A DNA stretch of 64,000 bases from Aeoliella straminimaris (GCF_024054565.1 NZ_JAMXLR010000091.1:62001-126000), one strand, 5' to 3'; shown: positions 7,728-16,681, counted from the first letter of the stretch. Translations and numbers: made by a program. The notes: a model not told the origin generated them from the letters alone.

Positions 7728-9264
7728 CAATCGAATATCCTTCGCCAGCAAGATTGGGTTTGATTCCAGGTATCCAGCGACCCGCCCGCTCGCGTACGAG
7801 GTTGAAGATCTCGGATCGTTCTCGCGAGGTAAACACCCAAGGCGTGGCCACCACGGCAAGGGTGATCAGCCCGCCCCATGGGATGGCGGTCGACAGGCCT
7901 TGGGAAAGTGCAAACGGGATCGCCACCAGCATCAGGGTGCCGCGATCGAGTTGCATGCCGAGCCGATGATTCACTAAGAGCTGCGTCAGCAGCGCCAACA
8001 GAGTAGACAGGGCCGTAGCCATTACCGCTCCCTGCAGTCCCAAACGGGGCAGCAACAGCAGGTTCAGGATGATGTTGCCGCCTAAACCGATGGCCAGCGG
8101 CAGCGTCGCGTGGCGTGTTTTCTCGGCACACCAGACATAGGTCTGCGATATCAGAAGCATGCTGAACCACACGCACGAGATCAGGGTCCAGGGCAACACG
8201 AACAACCCCGCGTCGTACTTGCCCTCGAAGGCAACGTGGAACAGGGTAGGCGTAAATGACAACACGCCTATGCCGGTGGCGAACATGCCCAGAAAGCCGA
8301 GCTTGAGCGTGAGATTCAGTCGATGTGAGACGCTCCGGCGGTCGCCCACCTCCCAGTCGTGACTCAAGTGGGGGGTCATCGCGCCGACCAGCAGATTGGC
8401 GACGGACACCAGAATCATCGGCACCATCAGGCTGGCGTGGTAGTTGCCCACCAGGGCCAGCGATTCGTCGGCCGACAACCCGCTATAGTGCACCAGCATG
8501 TAGCGATCGATCACCGAAAACAGGTTGCTCAACAGGTTGGTGACCCATACCCACACGGCGAATTGCATCAAGGGCGGCCAAAACGCTCGATGCGATTCGG
8601 CCGCGGTAGCTGGTTCGGTCGACCAATTGCGGCGCCGCGACCAGAGCAGCACGCCAATCGCGGACAGCAAACACGCGACGCCGTAGCCGGTAACGATACT
8701 CCAGGCGTCGCACCGCCAGGTGACAAGCAGCACCAATGAGATGGCAGCGAACAGCATGCTTTGAGCGAATTGCATTGCCGAGACGATGCGAAACACCCGC
8801 AGGCCGGCGAACACCGCTTCGAGGAAGTGGTGAAGTATCACGGCCACCAGCACACAGGCCACCAGCAGCATCAGGTATTGCTGCGAAGCGTCGCCGAACA
8901 CACGGTAGGCAAACTCCCGGCGGCCAATCACCAGAACCAGAAATGCAATCGCGGCGCACGAGACCGTGCCCAGCGTGGTGCGTTTCAAGAAGGTCCCTAA
9001 TTGACCCCGGCGGCGGAAACGCTCCAGGTAACGCCCAAACGAACCGGGCAGTCCCAGTACGGCCACGGGCGCTGCCAACAGCAGAAAGCAATATGCCATG
9101 TCCCATTGGCCCAGTGAATCGGGATCGAGCCAACGCCCGAACAGTAATCCCCGGCCGAAGCCGATGCTCCGCTGCACCAAATTCACGATCAGCAGCACCG
9201 TCACGCTGGCCAGCAGTGTATCGGGGCGGACCGGCGAATGATGTTTGGTGGTATTCTCAGCCAT
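7717..9264 (-). CDS. polysaccharide flippase (oligosaccharide flippase / MATE-like, Wzx type)
   Basis: Start ATG 9264 shares one base with the stop of the upstream deacetylase gene (TGATG), so the longer frame from 9375 is not used. The 515-aa protein is almost entirely hydrophobic, with about 12-14 membrane segments. Its opening (LIVNLVQRSIGFGRGLLFGR) is typical of Wzx-type lipid-linked oligosaccharide flippases. The family carries undecaprenyl-linked repeat units from the inner to the outer face of the cytoplasmic membrane. The neighbours (glycosyltransferase, deacetylase, acetyltransferase and, on the other arm, polymerase and chain-length regulator) fit a Wzx/Wzy-dependent polysaccharide pathway. 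Confidence 0.85.
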   Translation of the reverse strand: MAENTTKHHSPVRPDTLLASVTVLLIVNLVQRSIGFGRGLLFGRWLDPDSLGQWDMAYCFLLLAAPVAVLGLPGSFGRYLERFRRRGQLGTFLKRTTLGTVSCAAIAFLVLVIGRREFAYRVFGDASQQYLMLLVACVLVAVILHHFLEAVFAGLRVFRIVSAMQFAQSMLFAAISLVLLVTWRCDAWSIVTGYGVACLLSAIGVLLWSRRRNWSTEPATAAESHRAFWPPLMQFAVWVWVTNLLSNLFSVIDRYMLVHYSGLSADESLALVGNYHASLMVPMILVSVANLLVGAMTPHLSHDWEVGDRRSVSHRLNLTLKLGFLGMFATGIGVLSFTPTLFHVAFEGKYDAGLFVLPWTLISCVWFSMLLISQTYVWCAEKTRHATLPLAIGLGGNIILNLLLLPRLGLQGAVMATALSTLLALLTQLLVNHRLGMQLDRGTLMLVAIPFALSQGLSTAIPWGGLITLAVVATPWVFTSRERSEIFNLVRERAGRWIPGIKPNLAGEGYSIDGR

Positions 9265-10145
9265 CAGTGCGTCTCCACTTCCGCGGGGGCGCAGTAGATG
9301 GATCGGTCGGACTCCGGCAGTTCGGGGTCGAACGAGGGCGTGCGGATTTGCTTCACACCGTCGACGCTGAGCCAATGGCGGAACCGCAGGAAATCGGGAT
9401 CGGCGTGGAACCGCTCCAGGTGAAAGGGATCGCCGCCCGGGAAGTTGTATCCCCCGTACGCCGAGCAGACACCGGAGAAGCCCGCTTCGAGTGCGACTCG
9501 AAAGCCCTCGGGCGACAGGTTGCGAGGCTGCCCGTAGGGAAAGGCGAAGTATTGCACCTCGCGGCCTGTCATGCTCTCGAGGTCCTTTTTCGAACCGGCG
9601 ATTTCATCGATCAGTTGCTGCCCTTCCAGCCTGGCCAGGTCGGCATGGGTGCGCGTGTGCGCGCCAATCTCCACACCCTGCATGGCGAGTTCGCGAATGT
9701 CGCCCTCGGTGTTGGGCGCGAGTGGTTCGCCTCGCTTCACGTCATGAGGAAAAGGTTCGCCGCTATAGACGTTGCCGGTGGTCACAAAGTAGGTGAACGG
9801 CAGATTGCGGCGGATCAGCAGCGGCAACGCAAAGTGCATGTTGTCCGCGTAGCCATCGTCGAACGTAATGACGGCCGTGGGCCGACGGTTCTTGCCGTGG
9901 ATTATGCGCCGTTGGGCTTCGGTTAGTGAAACCACGTCGAACCGACGAGCGAGCCAGTTGATCTGTTCTTCGAAAGCACGATGGCCGATGGTCCACGGAT
10001 TCGGGTGGTTGTCGGCCACACGGTGATAGAACAGGATCTGCACCGGCTCGTTGCTGCGAAAACGACGCACTCGGTCCATCGCCAACCGCCATGGAATGGT
10101 GGCGTGGAAATAGGTGCTGAGCAACATTCGCCGGGCGAGGTTCAT
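9264..10145 (-). CDS. polysaccharide deacetylase family protein (NodB domain)
   Basis: The frame is open from 10607, but that part overlaps the upstream acetyltransferase gene and reads as out-of-frame shadow. ATG 10145 (MNLARRM) lies 19 bp after the upstream stop and gives 293 aa. NodB motifs are intact: TFDDGYADN (motif 1, catalytic base and metal Asp), HTRTHADL (motif 2, metal-binding His pair) and FPYGQP (motif 3). The family removes N- or O-acetyl groups from polysaccharides using a divalent metal. No signal peptide is clear; the N-terminus (LLSTYFHATIPWRLAM) is only moderately hydrophobic. It probably modifies the polysaccharide or its precursor made by this locus. Confidence 0.87.
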   Translation of the reverse strand: MNLARRMLLSTYFHATIPWRLAMDRVRRFRSNEPVQILFYHRVADNHPNPWTIGHRAFEEQINWLARRFDVVSLTEAQRRIIHGKNRRPTAVITFDDGYADNMHFALPLLIRRNLPFTYFVTTGNVYSGEPFPHDVKRGEPLAPNTEGDIRELAMQGVEIGAHTRTHADLARLEGQQLIDEIAGSKKDLESMTGREVQYFAFPYGQPRNLSPEGFRVALEAGFSGVCSAYGGYNFPGGDPFHLERFHADPDFLRFRHWLSVDGVKQIRTPSFDPELPESDRSIYCAPAEVETH

Positions 10146-10164
10146 CGGTTCGGGGCAGGTTCCA

Positions 10165-11304
10165 TTAGTGCGTTGTGGGAGTTGGCGAGACCAACGGGCG
10201 CAAGCTTGCTTTGACCGCGCCGGCCATCGTCTCGGCCAGATCGGCTGTCTGAGCCAGCCAGTTCGACGAATGCGAGCGGGCCAGCACCCGCAGCCGGTAG
10301 GTATGGCTGGGCTTAGCGCGCCAGTGGGCCTTGTAGGTCTCGTCGCCGCGGAGCAAGTCGAAAGTCTTATGGCCGCCTTCGATGGCTTGCTTGATCGCCG
10401 AGATGCAGGATAAACGGCCTGGATTTTGGTCGACACGATCGGGATCCAGCCCAGCCTGATACGCGTAAATGGTCTGGGGGCTGGCGAAGTGGTACTCCAC
10501 GGCCAGGGGCTCTCCGTCCATCTCAACCCAACCGAGTCGCAATTGGTCGTTGGCCAACAGTTTGTGAGCCACGGCCGCGTGGAACGATGCAAACCTGGGC
10601 GACGCAAAGCAGCCCCGCTCGCCCAGGCTGTTCCGGCGCCGCTGGTGCAGCTCGACGAACATCGGCCAGGCGGAGTTCAGTTCCTCGGTGTTGGTCACGG
10701 TGTGCCAGGTCGCCAGGCCGGAGGCCAGTACCCGACTGTCGGTGCGGCGCAGCTGTTTGCGGTGCGATTTCGACTGCATGGCCAGAAATTCATCCCAGGT
10801 AGCAGGCAGATCGATCGCCCAGTACTGCCCTTCCGGCCGCCGCATTAGTCGACAGTCGTGGTCCTGCAGTTCGTCGGCCACCAACTGCATCATGGTGTCT
10901 TGGTCGTCGATGGCGTCGAGTTCCAAGCGGTTCCAGTCGTCCGCCTCTGCCAGATACGAGGCCAGGCATTTCGCAACGCGGCGTTGTTCTTCGCCATCGC
11001 ATAGCACGGTGAGATGGTCGCTGCAAACCTCGCCGCTCCCCAGCCAACGCAGCACGGTGCCACGGGCACGGGTTGCCTCGGCATACCATGGGGCGATGGC
11101 CAATACCTGCGAATCGATGGGGCGACTGACGTCGCGAACAACCACCACATGCAGTCGTTCGCGGCGCGAGCGCTGATAGTGCTGCCACCAGGTTGTGACC
11201 CAATCCAGCGAGCGAAACACAACGCCCTGGTCCAGCCGGTTCCACGCGGCGCGCAGGGCCTCGACTTCTTCGAGGCGGTCCATCACTTGTATTTGAAGGT
11301 TCAA
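10165..11304 (-). CDS. CelD/BcsL-like GNAT acetyltransferase (FemAB-type fold)
   Basis: TTG 11304 is preferred as start: GGGAAG sits 8 nt upstream (11318-11313) and the first strand of the fold (LQIQVMDRLEEVEALRAAW) would be cut by the next candidate, ATG 11283. The 379-aa protein has the features of the Acetyltransf_6/CelD family: an N-terminal WVTTWWQHY block, the central KSHRKQLRR stretch and a C-terminal FDLLRGDETYKAHW block. Members are found in cellulose and exopolysaccharide loci, where they are thought to acylate sugars or lipid-linked intermediates. It is the first gene of the minus-strand operon, divergent from the Wzz-type gene. Confidence 0.8.
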   Translation of the reverse strand: MNLQIQVMDRLEEVEALRAAWNRLDQGVVFRSLDWVTTWWQHYQRSRRERLHVVVVRDVSRPIDSQVLAIAPWYAEATRARGTVLRWLGSGEVCSDHLTVLCDGEEQRRVAKCLASYLAEADDWNRLELDAIDDQDTMMQLVADELQDHDCRLMRRPEGQYWAIDLPATWDEFLAMQSKSHRKQLRRTDSRVLASGLATWHTVTNTEELNSAWPMFVELHQRRRNSLGERGCFASPRFASFHAAVAHKLLANDQLRLGWVEMDGEPLAVEYHFASPQTIYAYQAGLDPDRVDQNPGRLSCISAIKQAIEGGHKTFDLLRGDETYKAHWRAKPSHTYRLRVLARSHSSNWLAQTADLAETMAGAVKASLRPLVSPTPTTH

Positions 11305-11459
11305 CGTGTTTACTTCCCGATTTGAGTCGAAGGGACTCTGATTTCTATAGCCGGTAGAGAAGTTTGGCTTAGCCCCTGGCCGTTTCAAATCCAGTCTCTC
11401 GGGTTTCCGGATGTGCCAGATGCACGGCCGCTGCGTATGTGGCGAAAAAACCACACGTT

Positions 11460-11487
11460 GCCCAATTGCTACAGCGTCCAACTGGGC
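11460..11487 (+). promoter_or_regulatory. dyad, candidate activator site upstream of sigma-54 promoter
   Basis: GCCCAATTG (11460-11468) and CAACTGGGC (11479-11487) are 9-bp inverted arms with one mismatch and a 10-bp spacer. A further half-like GGGCCCAAT follows at about 11493, and a smaller repeat TGTGG-N8-CCACA lies at 11438-11455. The dyad sits about 60-90 bp upstream of the -24 element, the range where sigma-54 enhancer-binding proteins often bind. It is a candidate only; no regulator is encoded in the window. Confidence 0.45.
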
Positions 11488-11548
11488 TTGAAGGGCCCAA
11501 TCGCAGAATTGCTCTGGTTTTTGGCGGTTCGGCGCTGCGTTGCGGACG

Positions 11549-11564
11549 TGGCACGGTGATTGCC
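11549..11564 (+). promoter_or_regulatory. sigma-54 (-24/-12) promoter for the wzz-type operon
   Basis: TGGCACG-GTGA-TTGC agrees with the core consensus TGGCACG-N4-TTGC at every conserved base, with GG (-24) and GC (-12) correctly spaced. It points towards the chain-length gene, predicting transcription from about 11575 and a leader of about 43 nt before ATG 11618. It lies in the 313-bp gap between the two divergent arms of the polysaccharide locus, where no gene is seen. No equally good site was noticed facing the minus-strand arm. Confidence 0.75.
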
Positions 11565-11617
11565 TTTGATGGTTTCGCGTCCTCTTCACGATTTCCCTGC
11601 CTCGCAGAGAACCCACA

Positions 11618-13117
11618 ATGCAACGCCCCGCTGTCCAGAGTCTTTCGCCCCGCGACCTGTTCCAAATGGTTATCCGCCACCGCTGGCTGTGGATCACGCC
11701 GATGATTGCCACAGCCGTGCTGGCCGGTTGCTATTCGCTGGTCATGCCGCGGAAGTGGAAGGCCACCCAAGGTCTGTTGATCCGTCCCGAAGCGGCAAGC
11801 CTCGGCGGCGGCCGCCTGGGCAAATTCTCCGATCTGTCGGAAATGAAGACCGTGCAGGAAACACTGCTGGAACTGGCTCGCAGTAAGACCGTCGTCACCG
11901 AGACCCTGCAGAAGGTCGGCCCGGCGAAGTCGTGGCGTGCCAAGAGCCAGTGGCCCACGCCGCAAGATGTGGCCGATTTCCGCGACGCCATGGTGATGAC
12001 CCCGCCCGGTGGCGCCGAGTTTGGCAAGACCGAAGTCTTTTACCTGGGCGTGCTGGATAAGAGTCCCGAGCGTGCCGCGGCACTGACCACCAGCCTGGCC
12101 GAGGCCCTGGAGGTTCGCACCAAGGAGATTCGCCAGAAGCAGGCCGACAGCATGATTGCCGAGTTGGACCAGGGTGTCGATCAAGCCGAAACCGAGTTGG
12201 ACAAGGACATCGCCAAGCTCACCAAGTTCGAAACCAGCGTGGGGGCCGATTTGGTCGACCTGCGAAACTTGACCAACCCCATCGGCGGAGCAAGCGAATC
12301 CTCGCAGAATAACGTGGCGATTTTGGCCGAAATCCGAGCCAACGAAGCCGAGCGTGCCCGCAGCGAGAAGCTGTTGGCCGTGCTCCGCGAAGCCCAGGGC
12401 GATCCCGCCAAGTTTGTTGCTACTCCGGCATCGTTGCTGACCTCGCAGCCGGCCGTCGATCGCTTGAAGCAAGGGCTGATCGAAGCCCAATTGAAGACGG
12501 CCCGATTGCTGGGCAAATTGGCCCCCGAGCATCCGTATGTGTTGGCTGCCAAGGAAGCCGAAACCCAAGTGCGTGAGCGGTTGCACAGCGAACTGGGCAC
12601 CGCCATCAGCGGACTGGAGATTGAATTGGAGCTTGGCCAACAGCGGGCCGAAACCTTACAGGCTCGTCTGGCCAAGAACCACGAATCGCAGAAAAACCTG
12701 GCTCGGCACCGCGCGGCCTACGCCAAGCTGGTGGCGGCCGTAGACAACCAGACTCAACTGGTCGACGCCGCTCGCAACCGCTTGGCCGACGCCGAAGTGC
12801 ACCTGGCGGGAGCTCAGTCGGCTAGCGTGTTGTCGCGGATCGATGACGTGGAGAGTGGACTCAAGCCGGTTGGTCCCGGACGTGCGACCATCGTGGCCGC
12901 GGGTGGCTTGTTTGGCATGTTGTTAGGCTTCGGCCTGGTATTCGTGAAGTACGGGCCGCAACGGCAGACCGACGAGCAACTCAACGCGGTTCCCGACGAT
13001 GTGGCCACGCCGGCCCAGCCCGAAGGTGGCCAAGCGGCCTTTGGATTCAACCGTCCAGCCCCCGCATCGGCAACACTGGCGGACGCCATTGCGACGGGCT
13101 TCGACGCCCACCGTTGA
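11618..13117 (+). CDS. polysaccharide chain-length determinant (Wzz/GumC-type)
   Basis: The 499-aa protein has the PCP layout: a short cytoplasmic N-terminus (LSPRDLFQMVIRHRWLW), a first membrane helix (ITPMIATAVLAGCYSLVM), and a long periplasmic region of about 370 residues dominated by Ala/Glu/Lys-rich coiled coil. A second membrane helix (TIVAAGGLFGMLLGFGLVFV) and a short cytoplasmic tail follow. No tyrosine-kinase domain or Walker motif is fused, so it resembles a PCP-2a protein without its kinase. The family sets chain length and helps export of the polymer. A sigma-54 promoter match lies 50-70 bp upstream; the O-antigen polymerase-like gene follows after 112 bp. Confidence 0.85.
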   Translation: MQRPAVQSLSPRDLFQMVIRHRWLWITPMIATAVLAGCYSLVMPRKWKATQGLLIRPEAASLGGGRLGKFSDLSEMKTVQETLLELARSKTVVTETLQKVGPAKSWRAKSQWPTPQDVADFRDAMVMTPPGGAEFGKTEVFYLGVLDKSPERAAALTTSLAEALEVRTKEIRQKQADSMIAELDQGVDQAETELDKDIAKLTKFETSVGADLVDLRNLTNPIGGASESSQNNVAILAEIRANEAERARSEKLLAVLREAQGDPAKFVATPASLLTSQPAVDRLKQGLIEAQLKTARLLGKLAPEHPYVLAAKEAETQVRERLHSELGTAISGLEIELELGQQRAETLQARLAKNHESQKNLARHRAAYAKLVAAVDNQTQLVDAARNRLADAEVHLAGAQSASVLSRIDDVESGLKPVGPGRATIVAAGGLFGMLLGFGLVFVKYGPQRQTDEQLNAVPDDVATPAQPEGGQAAFGFNRPAPASATLADAIATGFDAHR

Positions 13118-13185
13118 GCCGGGCAGCTAGTTGATTGCTCCCCTGCCGAATTTGTGAGCTAGGTTTGAAGGATCGGTTTCCACCG

Positions 13186-13203
13186 GCCCCGGGGCTCCGC
13201 CCC
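13186..13203 (+). repeat. GC-rich hairpin upstream of the O-antigen ligase-like gene
   Basis: GGGGC-TCC-GCCCC (13191-13203) forms a tight 5-bp stem, and GCCCCGGGGC (13186-13195) is an overlapping 10-bp palindrome. It sits 27 bp before ATG 13230 in the 112-bp gap after the chain-length gene. No T run follows, so it is not a standard terminator; it may influence translation or mRNA processing of the next gene. Confidence 0.35.
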
Positions 13204-13229
13204 GCCGCTGTAATTCAATTTTACCAGTC

Positions 13230-14642
13230 ATGCCCGTCGTACTGCTCGTCGCCGCCGCCGTGCTCCTGGTGTGGAGTGTTATAGTGTTCCGTTGGCTTTC
13301 GCCAGTGGGCGTGGCGGTGGCGACTGTTGCAGTTGGCTATGTATTTGGTCATGACTTCTGGAACCTGCACCTTGGTCCGCTGCCGCTGACGATCGATCGC
13401 CTCTTGCTGTTGATGCTCATGGCGGTCGTGGCGATTCGAGCCTGGCAGGGACGCATCACCTGGCGCGGGCCGCTGACAGTCGACTGGGCAATTATCGCTC
13501 TGCTGGGGTGGCTTACCGTTAGTTGCATTGCCAGCAACGTCGGCTCGGGTGTCCAACTGCCCACTTCGCCCTACTTCCGCCTGTTGTTTGCCTTCTGGCT
13601 GCCGGCGATGCTGTACCTGGCCGTGCGGCTGACTCCGCTGTCGAATCGCACCACCACGGTGGTGTTGGCCTTGCTGGCCGTGCTGGGCACCTACCTGGCC
13701 CTGACTGCCTGTGCCGAATTGGTGGGGGCGTGGTGGGCTGTGTATCCCAAGTACATTGCCGACCCGGAACTCGGGACGCACTTTGGTCGGGCACGCGGTC
13801 CGGCGCTCAACTCGGTGAGCCTGGGCAACTACCTGGCCATCTCGCTGTGGGCCGCCTGGACCTTGCGTCCGCGGGTAAGTCGTGGCTGGCAGTTGGCTCT
13901 GCTGGCCGCCATGGGGCTGATGACCATGGCCATCCTGTTCACGTTCACACGAAGCGTATGGATGGGCCTGGCGCTTAGCGGATTCGTAATGCTGGTGGCC
14001 GAGACGCCTCGGCATCTGCGGCTACCAGTGGCCGTGGGGACCATGGTTGTGGGCGGAGTAATGGCCGTTTGCCTTTGGTCGTTGGTGTTGAATTTGAACC
14101 GCGAAGACTCAGGCGCCGTGTCGCACCATTCGGTGCAACAGCGCGAGGCGTTTGCGTATGTGTCGTACCACATGATTCGCGACAACCCCTTGTTTGGCGT
14201 TGGATTCGGTCGGTTCTACGATCAAAAACTTCCCTACCTGACCGATCGCTCGCAGTCGTTCGAGCTCGAGTCGATTCGGGGACTGCACCACCACAACACC
14301 TTTCTGGGGCTGTGGACCGAAACCGGTTTGATTGGCGTCGTGGCGTTCATCGCGATGCTCAGCGGTTGGATCGCCATCGGTGTGCGGATGGCTTTTGGGC
14401 GAGGACAATCACTCGCCACGCAACAGATGGGACGACTGCTGCTGGCCGTGGTGGCCGTATACCTGCCGTCCGCCCTGTTCCACGACCTGAGCCTGATTTT
14501 CCAGGACCAGGTGCTGTTGTTCCTGGTGGTGGGCCTGGCCGTGGCTACGGCCGAGCAAGCCACTCGCCACGCAGGGGCCACAGTGCCTGCGAATTCCGCC
14601 TCTTTGCTTCCCACTTCATCCAAGTTGTTGCACTCTCCATGA
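13230..14642 (+). CDS. O-antigen ligase / polymerase family membrane protein
   Basis: Predicted 470 aa with about ten to twelve hydrophobic segments and one large loop near residues 285-360. The loop carries the Wzy_C-type features NPLFGVGFGRFYDQ and LHHHNTFLGLWTETGLIGVV, including the HxN motif that marks WaaL/Wzy proteins. Such enzymes polymerise lipid-linked repeat units or ligate the polymer to an acceptor in the periplasm. With Wzz-type and Wzx-type partners in the same locus, a polymerase role is more likely than ligase (inference). The stop overlaps the next gene's start by 4 bp (ATGA), showing coupling. Confidence 0.85.
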   Translation: MPVVLLVAAAVLLVWSVIVFRWLSPVGVAVATVAVGYVFGHDFWNLHLGPLPLTIDRLLLLMLMAVVAIRAWQGRITWRGPLTVDWAIIALLGWLTVSCIASNVGSGVQLPTSPYFRLLFAFWLPAMLYLAVRLTPLSNRTTTVVLALLAVLGTYLALTACAELVGAWWAVYPKYIADPELGTHFGRARGPALNSVSLGNYLAISLWAAWTLRPRVSRGWQLALLAAMGLMTMAILFTFTRSVWMGLALSGFVMLVAETPRHLRLPVAVGTMVVGGVMAVCLWSLVLNLNREDSGAVSHHSVQQREAFAYVSYHMIRDNPLFGVGFGRFYDQKLPYLTDRSQSFELESIRGLHHHNTFLGLWTETGLIGVVAFIAMLSGWIAIGVRMAFGRGQSLATQQMGRLLLAVVAVYLPSALFHDLSLIFQDQVLLFLVVGLAVATAEQATRHAGATVPANSASLLPTSSKLLHSP

Positions 14643-15451
14643 AGCCAGCTACCGTTTCGCATGTATCGCTGTTCGGCATGAAGATCGACTGCGTCACGCT
14701 CCAAGGCGCGACCAATCGAGTCATGGCGTGGTGCCGCGGGGGGCGCGGCGAAGCCTGCCGGTACGTGGTGACGCCCAACGTCGACCATGCCGTGCAGATG
14801 TCCCACAACATCGAATTGCAGAAGTCGTATGCCACGGCCTCGATGGTACTGGCCGATGGTGCTCCCATTATTGGCGCCGCACGGCTGTTGGGACGTTGGC
14901 TGCCCGAACGAGTGGCCGGCAGCGACCTGGTGCCTAGCGTTCTGGCAGCCGCGGCCGAGGGCGAGCGACCGCTGCGTATCTTTCTGCTGGGAGCCGGTCC
15001 GGGCGTGGCCGAGCAAGCTGCGGCCAATATCGTCAGCCAGTATCCTGGCGTGGAAATCGTCGGTACACACTGTCCGCCACTCGGCTTCGAGCTCGATCCT
15101 ATGGCCAACCAGGCAGCCCTCGATGCGGTGGGCGCCGCTGAGCCTGACTTGCTGGTGGTAGGCCTGGGGGCTCCCAAGCAGGAATTGTGGGTTGCCAGGC
15201 ATCAAGACCAGATCGCTGCCAAAGTGGCGCTTTGTGCCGGGGCGACCATCGACTTCCTGGCAGGCGAGAAGAAACGCTCGCCGGTCTGGCTGCAGCGGTT
15301 GGGCCTCGAGTGGTTTCACCGGTTGGTCACCGAACCCCGGCGACTGGTACGTCGCTACGCCACGGACGCCGTGGTGTTTCCGCGGTTGGTATGGCGCGAG
15401 TGGCGTGGCGCGAGTGGCGTGGCGCGGGCAACCCACGCTAGAGTGTGCTAA
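14639..15451 (+). CDS. WecG/TagA/CpsF family glycosyltransferase (GT26)
   Basis: Starts at ATG 14639 inside the ATGA overlap with the polymerase gene; the open frame runs further upstream but only as shadow of that gene. The 270-aa protein carries the GT26 hallmarks: TPNVDHAVQM, the catalytic-region stretch LADGAPII, an RLLGRWLPERVAGSDLVP block, FLLGAGPGVAEQAA, GLGAPKQELW and the C-terminal GLEWFHRLVTEPRRLVRRY. Members transfer a sugar such as ManNAc or ManNAcA to a lipid-linked primer. The C-terminal tail includes a short tandem duplication in DNA (GGCGCGAGTGGCGT repeated near 15395-15423), giving WREWRGASGVARA. Confidence 0.9.
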   Translation: MKPATVSHVSLFGMKIDCVTLQGATNRVMAWCRGGRGEACRYVVTPNVDHAVQMSHNIELQKSYATASMVLADGAPIIGAARLLGRWLPERVAGSDLVPSVLAAAAEGERPLRIFLLGAGPGVAEQAAANIVSQYPGVEIVGTHCPPLGFELDPMANQAALDAVGAAEPDLLVVGLGAPKQELWVARHQDQIAAKVALCAGATIDFLAGEKKRSPVWLQRLGLEWFHRLVTEPRRLVRRYATDAVVFPRLVWREWRGASGVARATHARVC

Positions 15452-15490
15452 ACCTTTCGTCTGCCTCGGCGGCACTTTATACTCGCTTGC

Positions 15491-16681
15491 ATGACAAGCC
15501 GAGTATTAATTGTATTGATCGTCGACGGACTGCGCGCCCGAGCCCTAGGGGCGTATGGCAACACGGCTTACGAAACGCCGGCGCTCGACCAACTTGCCAG
15601 CGAGTCTCTGCTGTTTGATCGTGTTTTGGGCGAATCGACCGATCTGGACGATGTCTATAACGCCCTGTGGACGGGGCGGCCCAAGCAACCCGCGGCCGAT
15701 AGCAGTACCCAATCGCTTATCGCGGGCCTTGTTGCCCAGGGCTACCTGTGCCACCTGGTGACCGACGATGCCAAGGTGGCCGTTCAGCCTCACTGCGAGG
15801 CGTTCGAGCAGGTCACCCTGTTGGAGCATGACCACACCAAACCAGCCGCCGAGGTGTTCGACACGTCGATGGGACTCACCATCGAAGCGGCTGCCACCAT
15901 CTTGGGAGAGTGGTCGGCAGAATACGAACAACCGCGGCTGTTGTGGATTCACTTGCGAGGGCTGACCGGGCCGTGGGATGCCCCTGTTGATTTCGCTGAA
16001 GGCCTGCGCGACCAAGACGACCCGGAAATCCCCTTGTCCATCGAGCCCGCCCAAGGGGAAACCTCCGCGGGCGAGTTGGGCGCCGACGAGGCCTTCCTGG
16101 CCGGTTGTCGCTACTCAGCCCAGGTAATGGCGCTCGATCGTTCGTTGGGGGCGCTCGACGGATTGCTGGCGGAACTCTGGCCCGAAGTGCCCGTGACGTT
16201 CCTGCTGGCTGGCGCACGTGGCTACGCGCTCGGCGAACATGGCACCTTGGGGCTCGCTGGCCCGGCGTATCGCGAGTTGTTTCAAGTACCGCTGCTGGTC
16301 CGCAGTCCGCAGATTGCACCGTTGCGACGGAGCGCGGAACTTGTGCAAACTTCCAACTTTGCTGAGCTAATTATTCAACTTGCCAATGGCCAGACGCTGG
16401 AGCTTCCCCATCGCCGTGTGGCGGCGGGCACCTCAGACGGGTCGCGCTACCTCGAAACGGACGACTGGACCTGGGTGGCAGCCGCCGATGGCGAAACCAG
16501 CGAACTGTACGTCCAACCCGACGATTCCTGGCAGGCCAACGATGTGGCCTCGCTGTGCCCAACCGAGCTGGAAGCGTTCGCCGAACTCAGCAGGTCCATA
16601 GATGCGGCCGTTGCCGAGGGACAGCCCTGGCAGACCCTCGAATTGCCGGAGGTCGATCTGCACGCCACGCCCGATGGCTGA
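15491..16681 (+). CDS. sulfatase-like protein with degenerate active site
   Basis: The 396-aa protein follows the alkaline phosphatase/sulfatase fold: it opens RVLIVLIVDGLRARALGAYG, then TPALDQLASESLLFDR, and near the end has EHGTLGLAGPAYRELF...PLLVRSP. The catalytic parts are missing. The DD metal pair is a single D, the C/S-x-P-S-R nucleophile site reads LDDVYNALWTGR, and the later SDHG metal site reads AGARG. No signal peptide is seen. It is therefore probably not a sulfatase and may be a binding or scaffolding relative. It lies 39 bp after the GT26 gene in the sigma-54-preceded polysaccharide operon. Confidence 0.72.
   Translation: MTSRVLIVLIVDGLRARALGAYGNTAYETPALDQLASESLLFDRVLGESTDLDDVYNALWTGRPKQPAADSSTQSLIAGLVAQGYLCHLVTDDAKVAVQPHCEAFEQVTLLEHDHTKPAAEVFDTSMGLTIEAAATILGEWSAEYEQPRLLWIHLRGLTGPWDAPVDFAEGLRDQDDPEIPLSIEPAQGETSAGELGADEAFLAGCRYSAQVMALDRSLGALDGLLAELWPEVPVTFLLAGARGYALGEHGTLGLAGPAYRELFQVPLLVRSPQIAPLRRSAELVQTSNFAELIIQLANGQTLELPHRRVAAGTSDGSRYLETDDWTWVAAADGETSELYVQPDDSWQANDVASLCPTELEAFAELSRSIDAAVAEGQPWQTLELPEVDLHATPDG

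Noticed and set aside
8736..9926. 396-codon plus-strand frame
   Set aside because: Antisense to the flippase and deacetylase genes, which have clear motifs.
11369..12640. 423-codon minus-strand frame over the wzz-type gene
   Set aside because: Low-complexity Gly/Leu/Gln sequence typical of antisense frames; would bury the sigma-54 site and dyad.
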